Assembly (NCBI GenBank): GCA_964035575.1
Contig: OZ037903.1
Span: 397,001 to 461,000 of the forward strand
Origin: Rhynchopus sp. YZ270_cl-10
Lineage: Eukaryota; Euglenozoa; Diplonemea; Diplonemida; Diplonemidae
Direction of reading: 5' to 3'
DNA length: 64,000 nucleotides
Shown piece after piece: positions 54,835 through 64,000 of the stretch. The notes below the pieces were generated by a model. It did not search any database. It was not told where the DNA came from and saw only the letters and a program-made list of their open reading frames with translations. Position numbers and translations under genes: made by a program. Each line of letters opens with the position of its first letter. Positions within the stretch are counted from its first letter, which is position 1.

Positions 54835-55912
54835 TTATGTACAGTCTATCAAAAGCCAAATATGAAGACCGTAAATAAAATGCGTAAAAATTAAAATTGT
54901 GTCGTAAATGAAGGTGTTTCTGTATGAGGTGGTGTGTGAAATCCATCGATGGTCTGCTTCTTTTTTTATGCAGTTTCTGTGCGATATTCAGAGTGGATGT
55001 AGCATAGAAAAATATTGGGGGAGGGTGGCAGTCTTGTTTTGTTAGGTGTGTGTTTATGTTATATTTATCTTTTTGAGGGAGGATAGACAAGAGGGCGAGA
55101 GGGGGGAAAGAGGTGTGGTCCAGTTTGTTCCCCGCCCACACGTCTCAGAGCCCTTCCACACCAAACCCCAGCCACCATCTCCCTGTTCGTTCCGTTCCTT
55201 TCTTTCGTTGTTAATACTTTCTTTCAAGAACCATTTTTTGGGTAATTTTTGTGCTAAAAATGTGACCCATTTGAACAATAGAGCAGCGTGTTAGAGAACC
55301 AAAAAAAAAAGAGGGAGCGGTAAAGAGAGGAACCTCAAGCCTAACAGACAGCTTGGTCACCTCCGAATGTCATTTTTTCTTTTTTGGTGGAGAAAACCCC
55401 CTTTTCTCCCTCATTTTTGAGCCACAGAAGCAACCTTTTGAGGTTTATCAGTGAACACCGTACATTGCTTCCTACATGAATCCCCATCCTGAATTGCTGG
55501 ATTAAAGAAAAGCTGGTAAGATGGTCCTAAGCGTCTTCGTACTTAGTCACCAATTAAAAATAGGGCAAAAAAACAAGGTTGCAGGGGTCCAAGGTCCAAA
55601 AAAAAAGGAGGGTCAATTGCAGTGTTTTCTTCTTCAAAGTACTTTCTCGGCTCGGCGAGAGCCAAAAGTGAAAGAATATACCCCCGGTTAACAAAAATGG
55701 ACAAAAAAAAATGTGTCAAAGTGCATAACGCGTCACCGACACTGATGGAGCGCAAGGCACTCCACCAACAAATCGGTACGTATGAACTTAGATATCACTT
55801 AGTCAGTCTTAAAAAAGATGAAACTGCACAGTTCCGCTGTCTGGACGCAGGCACTCTTGTTATCTGTAAGGAAAATAGTGCTGACGGCAGCATGGTGCAG
55901 TAAAGAGAGAGT
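54835..55912. other. Gene-free DNA with H1/H2 repeats
   Basis: H1 copies at 55326-55362, 55515-55551 and 55786-55816; H2-like at 55820-55858. The plus-strand ORF at 55622-55903 consists largely of these repeats. Confidence 0.5.
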
Positions 55913-55952
55913 TTGTAAGATGAAACTAAGCCTCTTTGTGCTTAGTCACCTA
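55913..55952 (+). repeat. Dispersed hairpin repeat H1
   Basis: AGATGAAACTAAGCCTCTTT then GTGCTTAGTCACCTA, near consensus. Confidence 0.75.
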
Positions 55953-56049
55953 GAAAAATATACTGTGGGGGTACTCTATACGAAAAGCAAAGCTGAAGGG
56001 GTGACGCTACAACACTTCACCCAGTTAATGTCATTGAAGAAGAAAAAGA

Positions 56050-56190
56050 GAGACGTTAAGTGCAAACGCCTCACCGTACACCGGCGGGACGCAAGGGCAC
56101 TGCACTGCACTGCACTGCACTGCACTGCACTGCACTGCACTGCACTGCACTGCACTGCACTGCACTGCACTGCACTGCACTGCACTGCAC
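56050..56190 (+). repeat. H2 repeat extended by a (GCACT)n array
   Basis: An H2 copy (AGTGCAAACGCCTCACCG to GGGACGCAAGGGCACT) runs straight into about 18 units of the pentamer CACTG. The array appears to have grown from the GCACT end of H2. Confidence 0.85.
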
Positions 56191-56611
56191 CTCATGTCAG
56201 CATGACATATCAGAATGACATACAAAATTATATGTCACTTTTCTAACACATCAGATGACATGTGCACATGTGTCATCATTTTTACTATGTCATATGGCAT
56301 GTGGCGTCGTGTGGTTCTCGGGTTATCGAACCCCGCCCCCAGAGAGCACATTCATTGCCATTGTGACAAAACAATAAATTGGGTATGGGTAGATTCTAAG
56401 AAGGTAAAAAAAAAGAAGAATCAGACACCCCGTGCCACCTCCTATCTCACCCACAGGATTGATTATCCTGGGGTTCCATCGTTTCCCTCATGCTTGGTTA
56501 CCTGGCGAGGTGGGTGCGGGACATTAACAGAAGCCCACGAAGCGGAGAATAGGGAGAAGGTGGCTGACTGCAGAGACCACTTTTCTCTGGTGCAAAAAAG
56601 AAAAGAAAATT

Positions 56612-56653
56612 TGTAGTTGAAGTGCAAAAAAAACGCCTCAGTGGACGCAGGCA
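56612..56653 (+). repeat. Dispersed repeat H2
   Basis: GTAGTTGAAGTGCAAAAAAA then ACGCCTCAGTGGACGCAGGCACC. Confidence 0.7.
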
Positions 56654-56692
56654 CCCGATCTCTGTGGAGAAAAAGTTTTTTTTTTATATAAG

Positions 56693-57498
56693 CAGGGTTT
56701 CCGCCAGCATTTGGGGTTTCAGGATTTGGGGGGGTCCATCAAAAAGACCCCCCAAAAAAAATTTTTTCTCCCCGCAAGAGCGGTCGTCGCGCGCTTCGCG
56801 CGCGCCTCCCTGGCAGCCACAGGTGGAGAGGCGAAGGGTGCTGCGGGGGGAGGGCCGCAAAAAAAATTTCGGGAAGGGTTGAAAGGGCGGGGGAGCTCAC
56901 TGCCGATTGAGGTGTCACTTCCACTAGGCTGCAGAAAGGCTGTCTTTGCTTTTTTGTTGTGTCGACAATCACCTGCTAGTGCAGGATCTGGTCGGGGGTG
57001 GAAGCTTAACAAGGTAAGGGTCTTGTGAGAGGGTGATGGCATTTGCTTTTTTCGTTGTATGGCGCTACAGTGATTATGGCCAGCCTGATTATGGCGCTAC
57101 AGTACTGCAGTTGGAACATGTAATAGAAAGTGAATGTACTCGCTGCTTGCATCGAAGCCTCCTTAAAAAAGGGCAACCACATGAGTATCAATGGGGATAT
57201 ATCAATATCAAATAGTCAGCAACAGCGCCGCAGGCGCGCGGTACGCTACTTTTTTCTTTTTCTCTTTTTTTCTTTTAGATTTTCCCCCCCTTTTCTTCCA
57301 CTTCTTTTGACACAGCGAGCCAAATGCTCTGCACGGTGGGGTCACATGACCACGGGGGGTCATCTACAACCTCCAAAACCCCATTTTTCTTGGGGGGGTC
57401 CATGGACCCCCCCAAACCCCTGTAAAAATCCGGATTTTTCTGGGAAAAATATTGGGGGGGTCCATGGTCCCCCCCGGTCCCCCTTGGCGGAAACCCTG
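56693..57498. mobile_element. 806-bp inverted-repeat element, 5-bp duplication, inserted in an H1 repeat
   Basis: Ends CAGGGTTTCCGCCA and TGGCGGAAACCCTG are exact inverses. The direct repeat ATAAG lies at 56688-56692 and 57499-57503. The right flank is an H1 repeat (AAGC..TTGCTTAGTCACCT). Inside are the GCGCGCTTCGCGCGCGCCTC module shared with 2456 and 25938, a GTCGACAATCACCTGCTAG block shared with about 13750, and two GATTATGGCGCTACAGT copies. No ORF. Confidence 0.82.
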
Positions 57499-57850
57499 AT
57501 AAGCTTCTCATTGCTTAGTCACCTCTCGGGACACAGATCTTCAAGGAAAGCAGGAAAGATGTCCCAAAAAAAGCATCATATTTGGGAAGAAAATGGGGGG
57601 AAGTTTTAAGGTACAAACAGAACATGATGACGTGAGCCATCTAACAAAAAAAAAATTGAATGAAATGTGCCTCCACAGTGCGCACAAACAAACAATCACA
57701 TTCAGCGGAAAGTTATTTTGCAAGGGAAACCCAAGCAAAACAGGGAGTATTTTTTTTTTCGAAGTTTCAAGAACCCTGTGCTTCTTTCTCTGCAAAAAAA
57801 CGAAAAGAATAAAAAGAAAGACTAACTGTGCTTTCACTGCACACCCTTCT

Positions 57851-57942
57851 CCACCTGATTTTTACCCCAGGCGCGTAAAGGCTGGGAATAATGGGTGGGG
57901 TTTGGCCTATACGGGCCTATACGCGGGGTAAAAATCAGGTGG
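57851..57942. mobile_element. 92-bp MITE, 5-bp duplication
   Basis: Inverted ends CCACCTGATTTTTACCCC (18 bp, exact). The direct repeat CTTCT lies at 57846-57850 and 57943-57947. A diverged relative may be the CCACCTGATTTTTGG/CCAAAATCAGG pair at about 53840-53891. Confidence 0.85.
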
Positions 57943-57982
57943 CTTCTACATCAAACCTGAACAGGCATATCTTAAAAACTGC

Positions 57983-58011
<29 letters not shown>

Positions 58012-58013
<2 letters not shown>

Positions 58014-58142
58014 TGCTCCGGGAGGGGTCGATATTGTCAGGTCGCTGACACAGGGACTTTATACACACCCCCCCTGATATTAACAGGTCCGACAGGTCAT
58101 GACAGGTCGCTGACAGGTCCTTGACCGACTTCCGAAAGCACC
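58012..58142 (+). repeat. Dispersed repeat H5, longest copy
   Basis: GGTGCTCCGGGAGGGGTCGA to GACTTCCGAAAGCACC. It has five TGACAGGTC-like units, against fewer at 35520-35631. It is preceded by an A run. Confidence 0.78.
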
Positions 58143-58764
58143 ACAAAAGCAAACATATCAATTTCATATAGTTTTCATCGAGAAAATCACAATAGAATAA
58201 AAACTGCTGACCACCTTTTCAATGAAACCTTGAGGAGAGCAAGAAAGTGTTTGTTAGTTTCCAAACAATGTGCAAAGTACACAACATGCACAACCTCTCT
58301 CCACACCGAACTCCTCAATTGGTGCACAACAAAGTTGACTTGAAATACAAAGCCCTCTCGTGAACAGTGTACCTTGGTACACAACGAAAGACAACTTGAA
58401 AATAATTCGAAAAATGTAGCACACATCTTCCCTAAATCAACAACAGCAGGTGGGATGGATGGATGAAAACCACCGTTTAAAAAAAAACAAAATCATTTCT
58501 TAGCACATACACCAAACATTAACTCCTCCCCATGAACCCTATTTTATCCCCCATTTTTTGGGAACTGTTTTGCTTGAAGCATCAGTTTTACACACATCAG
58601 TTTTAAGCATCCGGCTCCGGGTTTCCCTTGCCCATTTCTTTTTTCCCTTCTTGGGAAAAACGTTATAATTTTTTTGCTCAAAAGCCTGTGTATACAAAGT
58701 GCACACAAAATGTGACTTTCGCCCCCAAAACAGATGAAGAGAAGCAACCTCTCTCTGAACTACA
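58143..58764. other. Gene-free DNA with partial H3
   Basis: Partial H3 at about 58336-58390. The 3' flank of the transporter gene follows. Confidence 0.5.
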
Positions 58765-60183
58765 CTATTTACGGGGGTCTTCCTCGTCTGATTTCTCAGT
58801 GTTCCTTGGTGAGGATGTGGCAGGGGTGGACTTCTCAGCGTTCTTCCTTTGTGTGAAGTATCCGTACAACGCCATGCCTGTAAAGAAAAAGAGAACAAAT
58901 AAATTTTATGCAAACCCAAGCAAAGGACAAACAAAATCTCTGGGGCATATTCTTAACAAGACTCTCTCGGTGGAGTCCACCTACAGAGCTTCATGTATGT
59001 CGAGACCCTGAGTTGGCCAGTATGTATCCTCATTACGATACGTTACCACCAATATTACCAATATCGAACAGCGTGCGGATGAACCGCTGTATGAGAGCGT
59101 CTGCTCGGCAAATAGAGGAAAAGGAGGAAAGAGGAGGAACAAGAAACCACCCTGGGTCCGCGAGATTCGTGCGTCACCCAAATAATACAACAACATACCA
59201 GCAATCGCAAGCAAGCCCCCCAGGAACTGCTTCTCCGACACCACACCCCCAAAGAAGTAGTAGCCAAGCGTGATGACCAGAATCGTCTTCGTATGGCCCA
59301 GAATCTGATATGTCACGGCGTTGAACCTTCCGAGGCAGCTGTTTTTGTGTGTTTTGATACAAACCCTCAAACCCCATCAAAAAATATCCTCAAAAACATA
59401 CGTAAAGTGTGATGCGTTGACCAGAACAGAGTTTGAACAGGAGAGAACTAAGAAGAGGAAGGCTTCAGAGGAGAAGGTGTACTGGGTGACCCAGGAGGAG
59501 GAGATGAAGAAGTCGACGAAGGGCCCGCAGGCGAGGCAGACGACACCTTGCCAGGTTGAGACGGCGGCGAGGAAGTCGTTGGAGGACATTGCGTTTTTAC
59601 GTTGGAAATAGCCACATAGGATTTGCTGTGCAGCGCTGGACACTACACTTATTGCAGCAACGAACACACCAAGAGTGTCACCTGATACGTTCAACTCTGC
59701 TACCGTCACCAACCCAATCCCCAACAACGTGACACACATCGCCAACAGCTGCGGCTGTGTTAGCACATTCCCCAACCACACCCTTTCCACCGTCGCAGTC
59801 ACCGGAGGAATACCTAACTTAGCAATCTGATACAGACTCACATTGTTCACCATAAGCGAAGTGTTCAAACTCACAATGCTCACATTCGCGACAATCACAA
59901 AAATAATCAAATCCATTGTAGGAAGCGGGCGGTTCTTCTCCTTCTTGTCGTCGTAGTCTGTGTCCGTCGGCTTCGATTGGCCAGATGATTGGTACTTCTT
60001 CAGAGCCCACGCCGCCGCCCCGGTCACAATGAAGTGCATCCCACTCAACGTTGTTGCATAGTTAAAGCCATACCCCTTCGTGGACATAAGTTGCTTGTTG
60101 ACCATGATAATGGAGACACAGCTCAGCACGTTCATCAGCCATGCGCCAGCATCTTCACCCGAGAGCCCCTTGGTTTCACCCAT
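58765..60183 (-). CDS. Nucleotide-sugar / triose-phosphate transporter (SLC35 / TPT)
   Basis: Three exons, 59402-60183, 59199-59338 and 58765-58877, encode 344 aa. Both introns are GT-AG with GTATG donors and phases fit. About ten membrane helices span residues 15-310. The N-terminal half has SIIMVNKQLMSTKGYGFNYATTLSGMHF, the usual 'NK.l...f.fp..Lt..h' pattern of the family (written here in two overlapping pieces: SIIMVNKQLM and YNATTLS-like). The C-terminal half has GRFNAVTYQILGHTKTILVI, matching 'g..sa.tyqvlGh.Kt'. A charged tail of about 30 residues faces the cytosol. Members exchange sugar nucleotides, xylulose- or triose-phosphates across Golgi, ER or plastid membranes. No transit peptide is evident, so Golgi or ER is likelier. 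It could supply donors to a GT61-type enzyme, but that is only a guess. Confidence 0.88.
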
Positions 60184-60255
60184 TGTGTTATCTTTTTTTT
60201 GTCTATTTTGTTAAAAAATAAGGTTGTTAAGGTGTGAGGAGATTGGGAAAAATAG

Positions 60256-60362
60256 GTTGAAATACAAAGCCCTCTCGTGAACAGTGTACGTCGGTATGAC
60301 CGGCTGTACTGGGGGTGGGTCCTAACCATGTTACACATCCGTTTCGTGGTTTACATCTGATA
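60256..60362 (+). repeat. Dispersed repeat H3, full-length
   Basis: GAAATACAAAGCCCTCTCGT to CATCCGTTTCGTGGTTTACA, about 75 bases above the transporter start. Confidence 0.75.
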
Positions 60363-60698
60363 TGAAAATAATATGCTTTTTTTTTTTCTGTAAAAGAAAA
60401 TCGAAGGTAGGTTAGCATTGTCGGCTTTTTACATAAGATTTTTTTAGCACTTTCCCTTTGTCACACCCTGTAAAGGGAGTTTTGAACATCTTTGAGAAAA
60501 TCAGCAACAAATTGAAACGCAAAAAACCACCTACCGACCTGATTTTCTCAGAGTATTCTCAGAGGGTAGCATCACACCGACCACCAAAGAGCGTTTCGCT
60601 TTCTTTTGAAAACTTGGTTGGATTAGTGTAGACACCCTGGAGGATGAAACTCCACTATCTTTCAATTCAATCAACAATCACCTGAGGTAATTTCTTTA
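60363..60698. other. Gene-free spacer with H4 and a short palindrome
   Basis: H4 copy at 60607-60658 (GATTAGTGTAGACACCCTGG). GAGAAAATCAG/CTGATTTTCTC palindrome at about 60493-60549. Confidence 0.55.
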
Positions 60699-61682
60699 CT
60701 ATATTTCTCCTTCTCGCGGAACGATGTCCTCAAAGAGGGGGAGGAGGGCTGGGGAGCGGAGGATGAGCAGCGCAAAGTCGCCGAAGGACATGCTGATGGG
60801 GTGCTCCGTGCCTGACCAGACCACTTCGGACGGAGCCGTCTTGTGTGCCTCTTCAGCCAGCGCATCCTCAAGCGCATACGCAATACGTTGCCAACGTCTG
60901 TGAAACTGCATAGGCAAGCATCTCTGTGCAAAGTCTATCACCTTCTCCACCTGCATCTTCGCAATATGCACCCGCCCTTTGCTTTCAAACTGATAATAAA
61001 AGAACTCTATCCCACGCAACGTCCCCGGTGCACGCATCCCCACAATCGGACAAAGCAGCTGCACCAACGAAAGCAGCTCCTCTTCACCACACATCTGCAC
61101 AAAGGCACGATGCAGCACACCATCCGACACTGGCCTTTCAGGGACAACATGCTCCACAAATTCAAGAAAGTCACCGAATGTCATACGATCATCTGCACTC
61201 CGCGTGGAAGCATACCAGGCATCACCTAGACTTCGCATATCCACTGCATAAAAGAGGTGCGAAACATTCAGTCGAGGAATCACCCGAGAGGACTCCTTGC
61301 GTGAGAGGGGCTCTGGTTTGTGGTCGGGCACGCTTACTACAGAGGCTCGTTGAGAAGCACTGCTTTGTACACGAGGGAGACGTCTTTCACTACGCAATCT
61401 CCCATATAAATATCCAGAACCGTTATTCAGAAGCGTCCTTGTCCTGCAAGAGACAGAGAGAGGAGGTGCAGTGGTATGCTGTGTGGGAGGTACCGGTGGT
61501 CTGTGTGAAGGGCGGCTAGAGGTTTTTTTCCTATCACCACCTTCCTCTGCAGCACACCACTTCTTCCGTACAACAGCAGACCGCACCATCCTGAAGCCGA
61601 TACTCTCCCTCAACGGGGTGTTCGGTGCAGTAGGGTACCGAGTACGTGGCACCACTGCATCAAAGCTACGTTGTCGTTTCAT
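60699..61682 (-). CDS. Unrecognised single-exon protein (327 aa), EF-hand-like patches
   Basis: I chose the ATG at 61682 (MKRQRSFD); the frame is open to 61874, but only through Pro/His-rich simple sequence. Residues 1-125 are basic, Ser/Arg-rich and probably disordered. Residues about 140-327 are a folded helical part. Two pieces resemble EF-hand loops and their exit helix: SADDRMTFGDFLEFVEHVV and ISMSFGDFALLILRS. The loops lack a full set of acidic ligands, so calcium binding is doubtful. No signal peptide or membrane helix. I do not recognise the family. Confidence 0.65.
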   Translation of the reverse strand: MKRQRSFDAVVPRTRYPTAPNTPLRESIGFRMVRSAVVRKKWCAAEEGGDRKKTSSRPSHRPPVPPTQHTTAPPLSVSCRTRTLLNNGSGYLYGRLRSERRLPRVQSSASQRASVVSVPDHKPEPLSRKESSRVIPRLNVSHLFYAVDMRSLGDAWYASTRSADDRMTFGDFLEFVEHVVPERPVSDGVLHRAFVQMCGEEELLSLVQLLCPIVGMRAPGTLRGIEFFYYQFESKGRVHIAKMQVEKVIDFAQRCLPMQFHRRWQRIAYALEDALAEEAHKTAPSEVVWSGTEHPISMSFGDFALLILRSPALLPLFEDIVPREGEI

Positions 61683-63498
61683 ATTGACCTCTTTACATGG
61701 TAGGGTTGTACGTATTGTAGTATGCACTGCATGCTGTCTGTATTGGTGTGGGGTGAGGGAAGTGGTGGAGGGAGAATGATGGGGTGGAGTGGGGTGTGAT
61801 GAAAAGGTGTGTCGTGTGGTGTGTGGCGGGGAGGGGGGTGGTGGTGGTGGTGTGTTGTCAGTCCATCGAACCATTGAAGAAAGTTATCCTCATGCGCAAA
61901 AGCAGTTGGTAATGTAGCTGTAAATTGTATCATCATGTGCAAGAGGAAGGAAGGGGAAAGTGTGCGTGTTGTCTCAGCCAGGGATAACTGTCAAGAATGG
62001 GTAGAATCAAAAAGACCTCGTTTCTCGAGGCTTTCATAAGGGGAAAGAAGAATCTTAGGATAGGTTGTCATCATGAACTGCAGGGTGTGGAGGCGACACA
62101 GCGAACACCAACATCTCCGGAGCGTTTCCCACTGAGTCACGCTATAAGCAGACACGCACAGTAGAATTTGCACTCCGTTTCTTCTTCTTCACACACAAAA
62201 TCGACCTGTCAGTAAGACCCATCGAACAGATGAAAGTATCCTCAAGCAAAGCTGTCAGTTCTAGTAGCTGGTAGATAATGTTTCATCATTTGCGGAACAG
62301 TTTTGTGTCAGGAGTGAAGGAGAGTCAGGAACAGTTGATAAAAAAGAGGGTGCGAAGGGAGGGAGGGTTGTACGTGGTTTGTTTGTTTGATTTCCTTCCT
62401 TTGAACACCACTGCTTCGTTACTTGTGTAAACACACAATCATGAAAGAGCAACACAAAAAGAAGGTTCAGCAAAAGAGACGGGGGAGAGGGTGAAGGGTG
62501 GGTGGCGTAAAGAGATGCAAGAAGGAAGCACCGTGTGAAGGTTGCATGTGCAACAGAACAAGACATGCCGCCGATAAAACGTGACACGTCTTCAACACCC
62601 GTGCGTGACACACTGCCGATAGTACTCGGCTGTGTGGCGTATCTTGCAGGGCTCCTCTTCCCTTCCACAAAAGGAGGTGGGGGATGAGGAGCAACGAGAG
62701 AGGAGGAAAAGGGAAAAGAAAAAGAAACAGAAACCGAAAAGGGGACAAAAAAGAGGGAAAAGACGGAAAAGGAAAAAGAAAATGGGACATAAAAAGATTG
62801 AAAAGACGAATGAACCTCAAAGGCACACACATCTTGTATAAACACAAATGGAACAGGTTTGCCTTGGCAATGCCGAAGGGTTACTATGTCGTTACGCGCA
62901 CTCGCTCGCCAGACTCAATCAGTCTTGAGTCACAAAAAATCTCCTTCTGTTTAAACCCACGCGATCTGATCAACCCAAACACACAGAAACGCGTAAAATA
63001 TCAGCTGCAAACACAAAAGGGGCCAAAGAGAGTTTCACGCTGTCAAATGTGCCAAAAACACTGCTGTTCTCAGACAAGACAACGTAACACTAACAAACAG
63101 GCCTGCTATTCTGAAAGAAGCTGAGAGGGTTTAAAACCAAAAAGAGAGACAGCAAAAAAGGAGTTGGAGATGAGGGAGAAGGGGGGTGGGATATCTTAAA
63201 AATGAATCTGAGAGAGAGACAGACTTCGCTGGGAAACACATAACATGTGCCCAACGAAATACACAAACCAAAGATGATACTGACATAACTTTTTGACCAT
63301 TGATCCATCAGGTGTTGTTTTGATCGTTAAAACAACAACGAGAAAAGGTTTTATTTTAAGTTTTTTTTTCAGGTTCGCTTATTTTAGTTTTTTTTTGTAT
63401 TTTCGTTCCACACACAACAAAAGATGGTTACTCTTTTGAAATGAGTTATTTTTCTTCTTCTTTCTTGTTCTTCATTGCGTCTTCAGACGATGAACAAA
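61683..63498. other. Spacer between unknown gene and isocitrate lyase
   Basis: Simple GGT and GGGGT repeats (about 61730-61860) sit just above the unknown gene. The rest (62000-63400) has no recognisable gene, RNA or repeat family. The last part should be the isocitrate lyase 3' UTR. Confidence 0.5.
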
Positions 63499-64000
63499 TC
63501 AAGCGGACTTGGCGGGGACATCGTCATCGAAGATGAAGTCAGGGGTCTTGGGCTCACCAAGGGAGCTGGCGTACTTCTTGGGCCTGGAGGCCGGGGGGTC
63601 CTCGTGCTCCTGCTCGTGGACAGCAGCCTTGGTGTCCTTGAACTGGTCCTCAGTGACACCCTTGCTCATGATCCCGGTCGAGGTGAGGTTGTTGAGGAGA
63701 CCAGACTGGAAGTCGACGACCTGGGCACCGCTCCACTTCTGGTGGGTGAGGGTCTCGACGTCGTGCTCGCGCTCCTGGCGCTGGATCTTCTCGACGTAGG
63801 CACGCATGCCACGCTGCTCGTAGTCCTTCGTGAAGAGGTCGACCATGAGGGCGTTGCTGTGGAGCCCGGCCAGGGTGCAGAACTGCCAGACGAATCCGAA
63901 CTTGCCAATGTCGCGGGAGAAGGACTCCATCTCGGCGTCGCTCAGGCCAGACACGTCCCAGTTGAAGGAGGGGGACAGGTTGTAGGCAAGGAACTGCTTC
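63499..64000 (-). CDS. ICL: Isocitrate lyase, C-terminal part (right edge)
   Basis: The frame is open from the window edge to a TGA at 63499, giving 167 residues of the C-terminus; the start lies outside. KQFLAYNLSPSFNWD at the upstream end is a hallmark of eukaryotic and bacterial isocitrate lyases. LAGLHSNALMVDLF, AYVEKIQRQERE and HQKWSGAQVVDFQSG follow in the family order. The catalytic KKCGH loop would lie further upstream, outside the window. The enzyme splits isocitrate into glyoxylate and succinate in the glyoxylate cycle, allowing growth on acetate or fatty acids. The protein ends in AKSA, not a standard peroxisomal SKL-type signal. Since no malate synthase follows the stop, this is not the end of a lyase-synthase fusion with synthase at the C-terminus. 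Confidence 0.93.
   Translation of the reverse strand, partial: KQFLAYNLSPSFNWDVSGLSDAEMESFSRDIGKFGFVWQFCTLAGLHSNALMVDLFTKDYEQRGMRAYVEKIQRQEREHDVETLTHQKWSGAQVVDFQSGLLNNLTSTGIMSKGVTEDQFKDTKAAVHEQEHEDPPASRPKKYASSLGEPKTPDFIFDDDVPAKSA

Noticed and set aside
55622-55903. 93-codon plus-strand frame
   Set aside because: Composed mostly of H1 and H2 repeat sequence and on the strand opposite to all real genes.
1-64000. tRNA, 5S rRNA or spliced-leader RNA genes
   Set aside because: I looked for cloverleaf boxes, conserved 5S blocks and a spliced-leader-like exon with a GT donor and found none I could support by eye.

Overview
The window reads as nuclear DNA of a unicellular eukaryote, most likely a euglenozoan and plausibly a diplonemid. 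Three things point there. All sixteen protein genes I can support lie on the minus strand, as in the directional gene clusters of Euglenozoa. The tandem Hsp90 genes encode a protein close to trypanosomatid Hsp83. A 6-phosphofructo-2-kinase-like gene carries N-terminal ankyrin repeats, an arrangement I remember from kinetoplastids. Unlike kinetoplastids, six genes are split by ordinary GT-AG introns. I placed 19 introns and 17 of them start GTATG. The phylum is a fair inference; the diplonemid placement is a guess.

Layout, left to right (all genes minus strand): a membrane-anchored TPR protein cut by the left edge (1-1124); a repeat-rich stretch with a 3.5 kb inverted-repeat element holding a decayed tyrosine recombinase (1125-7530); an ER-type M28 metallopeptidase (7538-10156); a TPR/GT61 glycosyltransferase (10284-12191); a five-exon gene of unknown role (13998-17147); two Hsp90 genes in tandem with identical proteins (17898-20009, 21636-23747); a five-exon membrane-anchored FkbM-like methyltransferase (24097-26828); a SPRY-like protein (27458-27955); an eight-exon ankyrin/PFK2/FBPase2-like protein whose key catalytic residues look replaced (30611-34510); a small two-helix membrane protein (37632-38238); an unrecognised two-exon gene (39101-40583); a 10 kb gene-free block of inverted-repeat elements and minisatellites (40584-50467); a retinol-saturase-like FAD oxidoreductase (50468-52270); a glutaredoxin-truncated globin fusion (52519-53814); another repeat block (53815-58764); a nucleotide-sugar/triose-phosphate transporter (58765-60183); an unknown protein (60699-61682); and the C-terminal end of isocitrate lyase (63499-64000).

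The space between genes is packed with small mobile elements whose ends can be read directly: 500-540 bp and 79 bp elements with CAG-type inverted ends and exact 8-bp target duplications (hAT-like); about 85-bp elements with 14-bp ends and 5-bp duplications, two of them inside introns; a 940-bp element with 33-bp ends and TTA duplication (Tourist/Harbinger-like); a 666-bp element with 9-bp duplication; and three larger non-coding elements (0.5-1.8 kb) with inverted ends. Around them lie at least five families of short dispersed repeats (35-130 bp), several of which were targets of the larger insertions.

The genes do not form one pathway. Four act on membrane or secretory-pathway tasks (M28 peptidase, GT61 enzyme, FkbM-like protein, sugar transporter); the others are chaperones, metabolic enzymes or unknown. 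This fits polycistronic transcription of unrelated genes rather than an operon.
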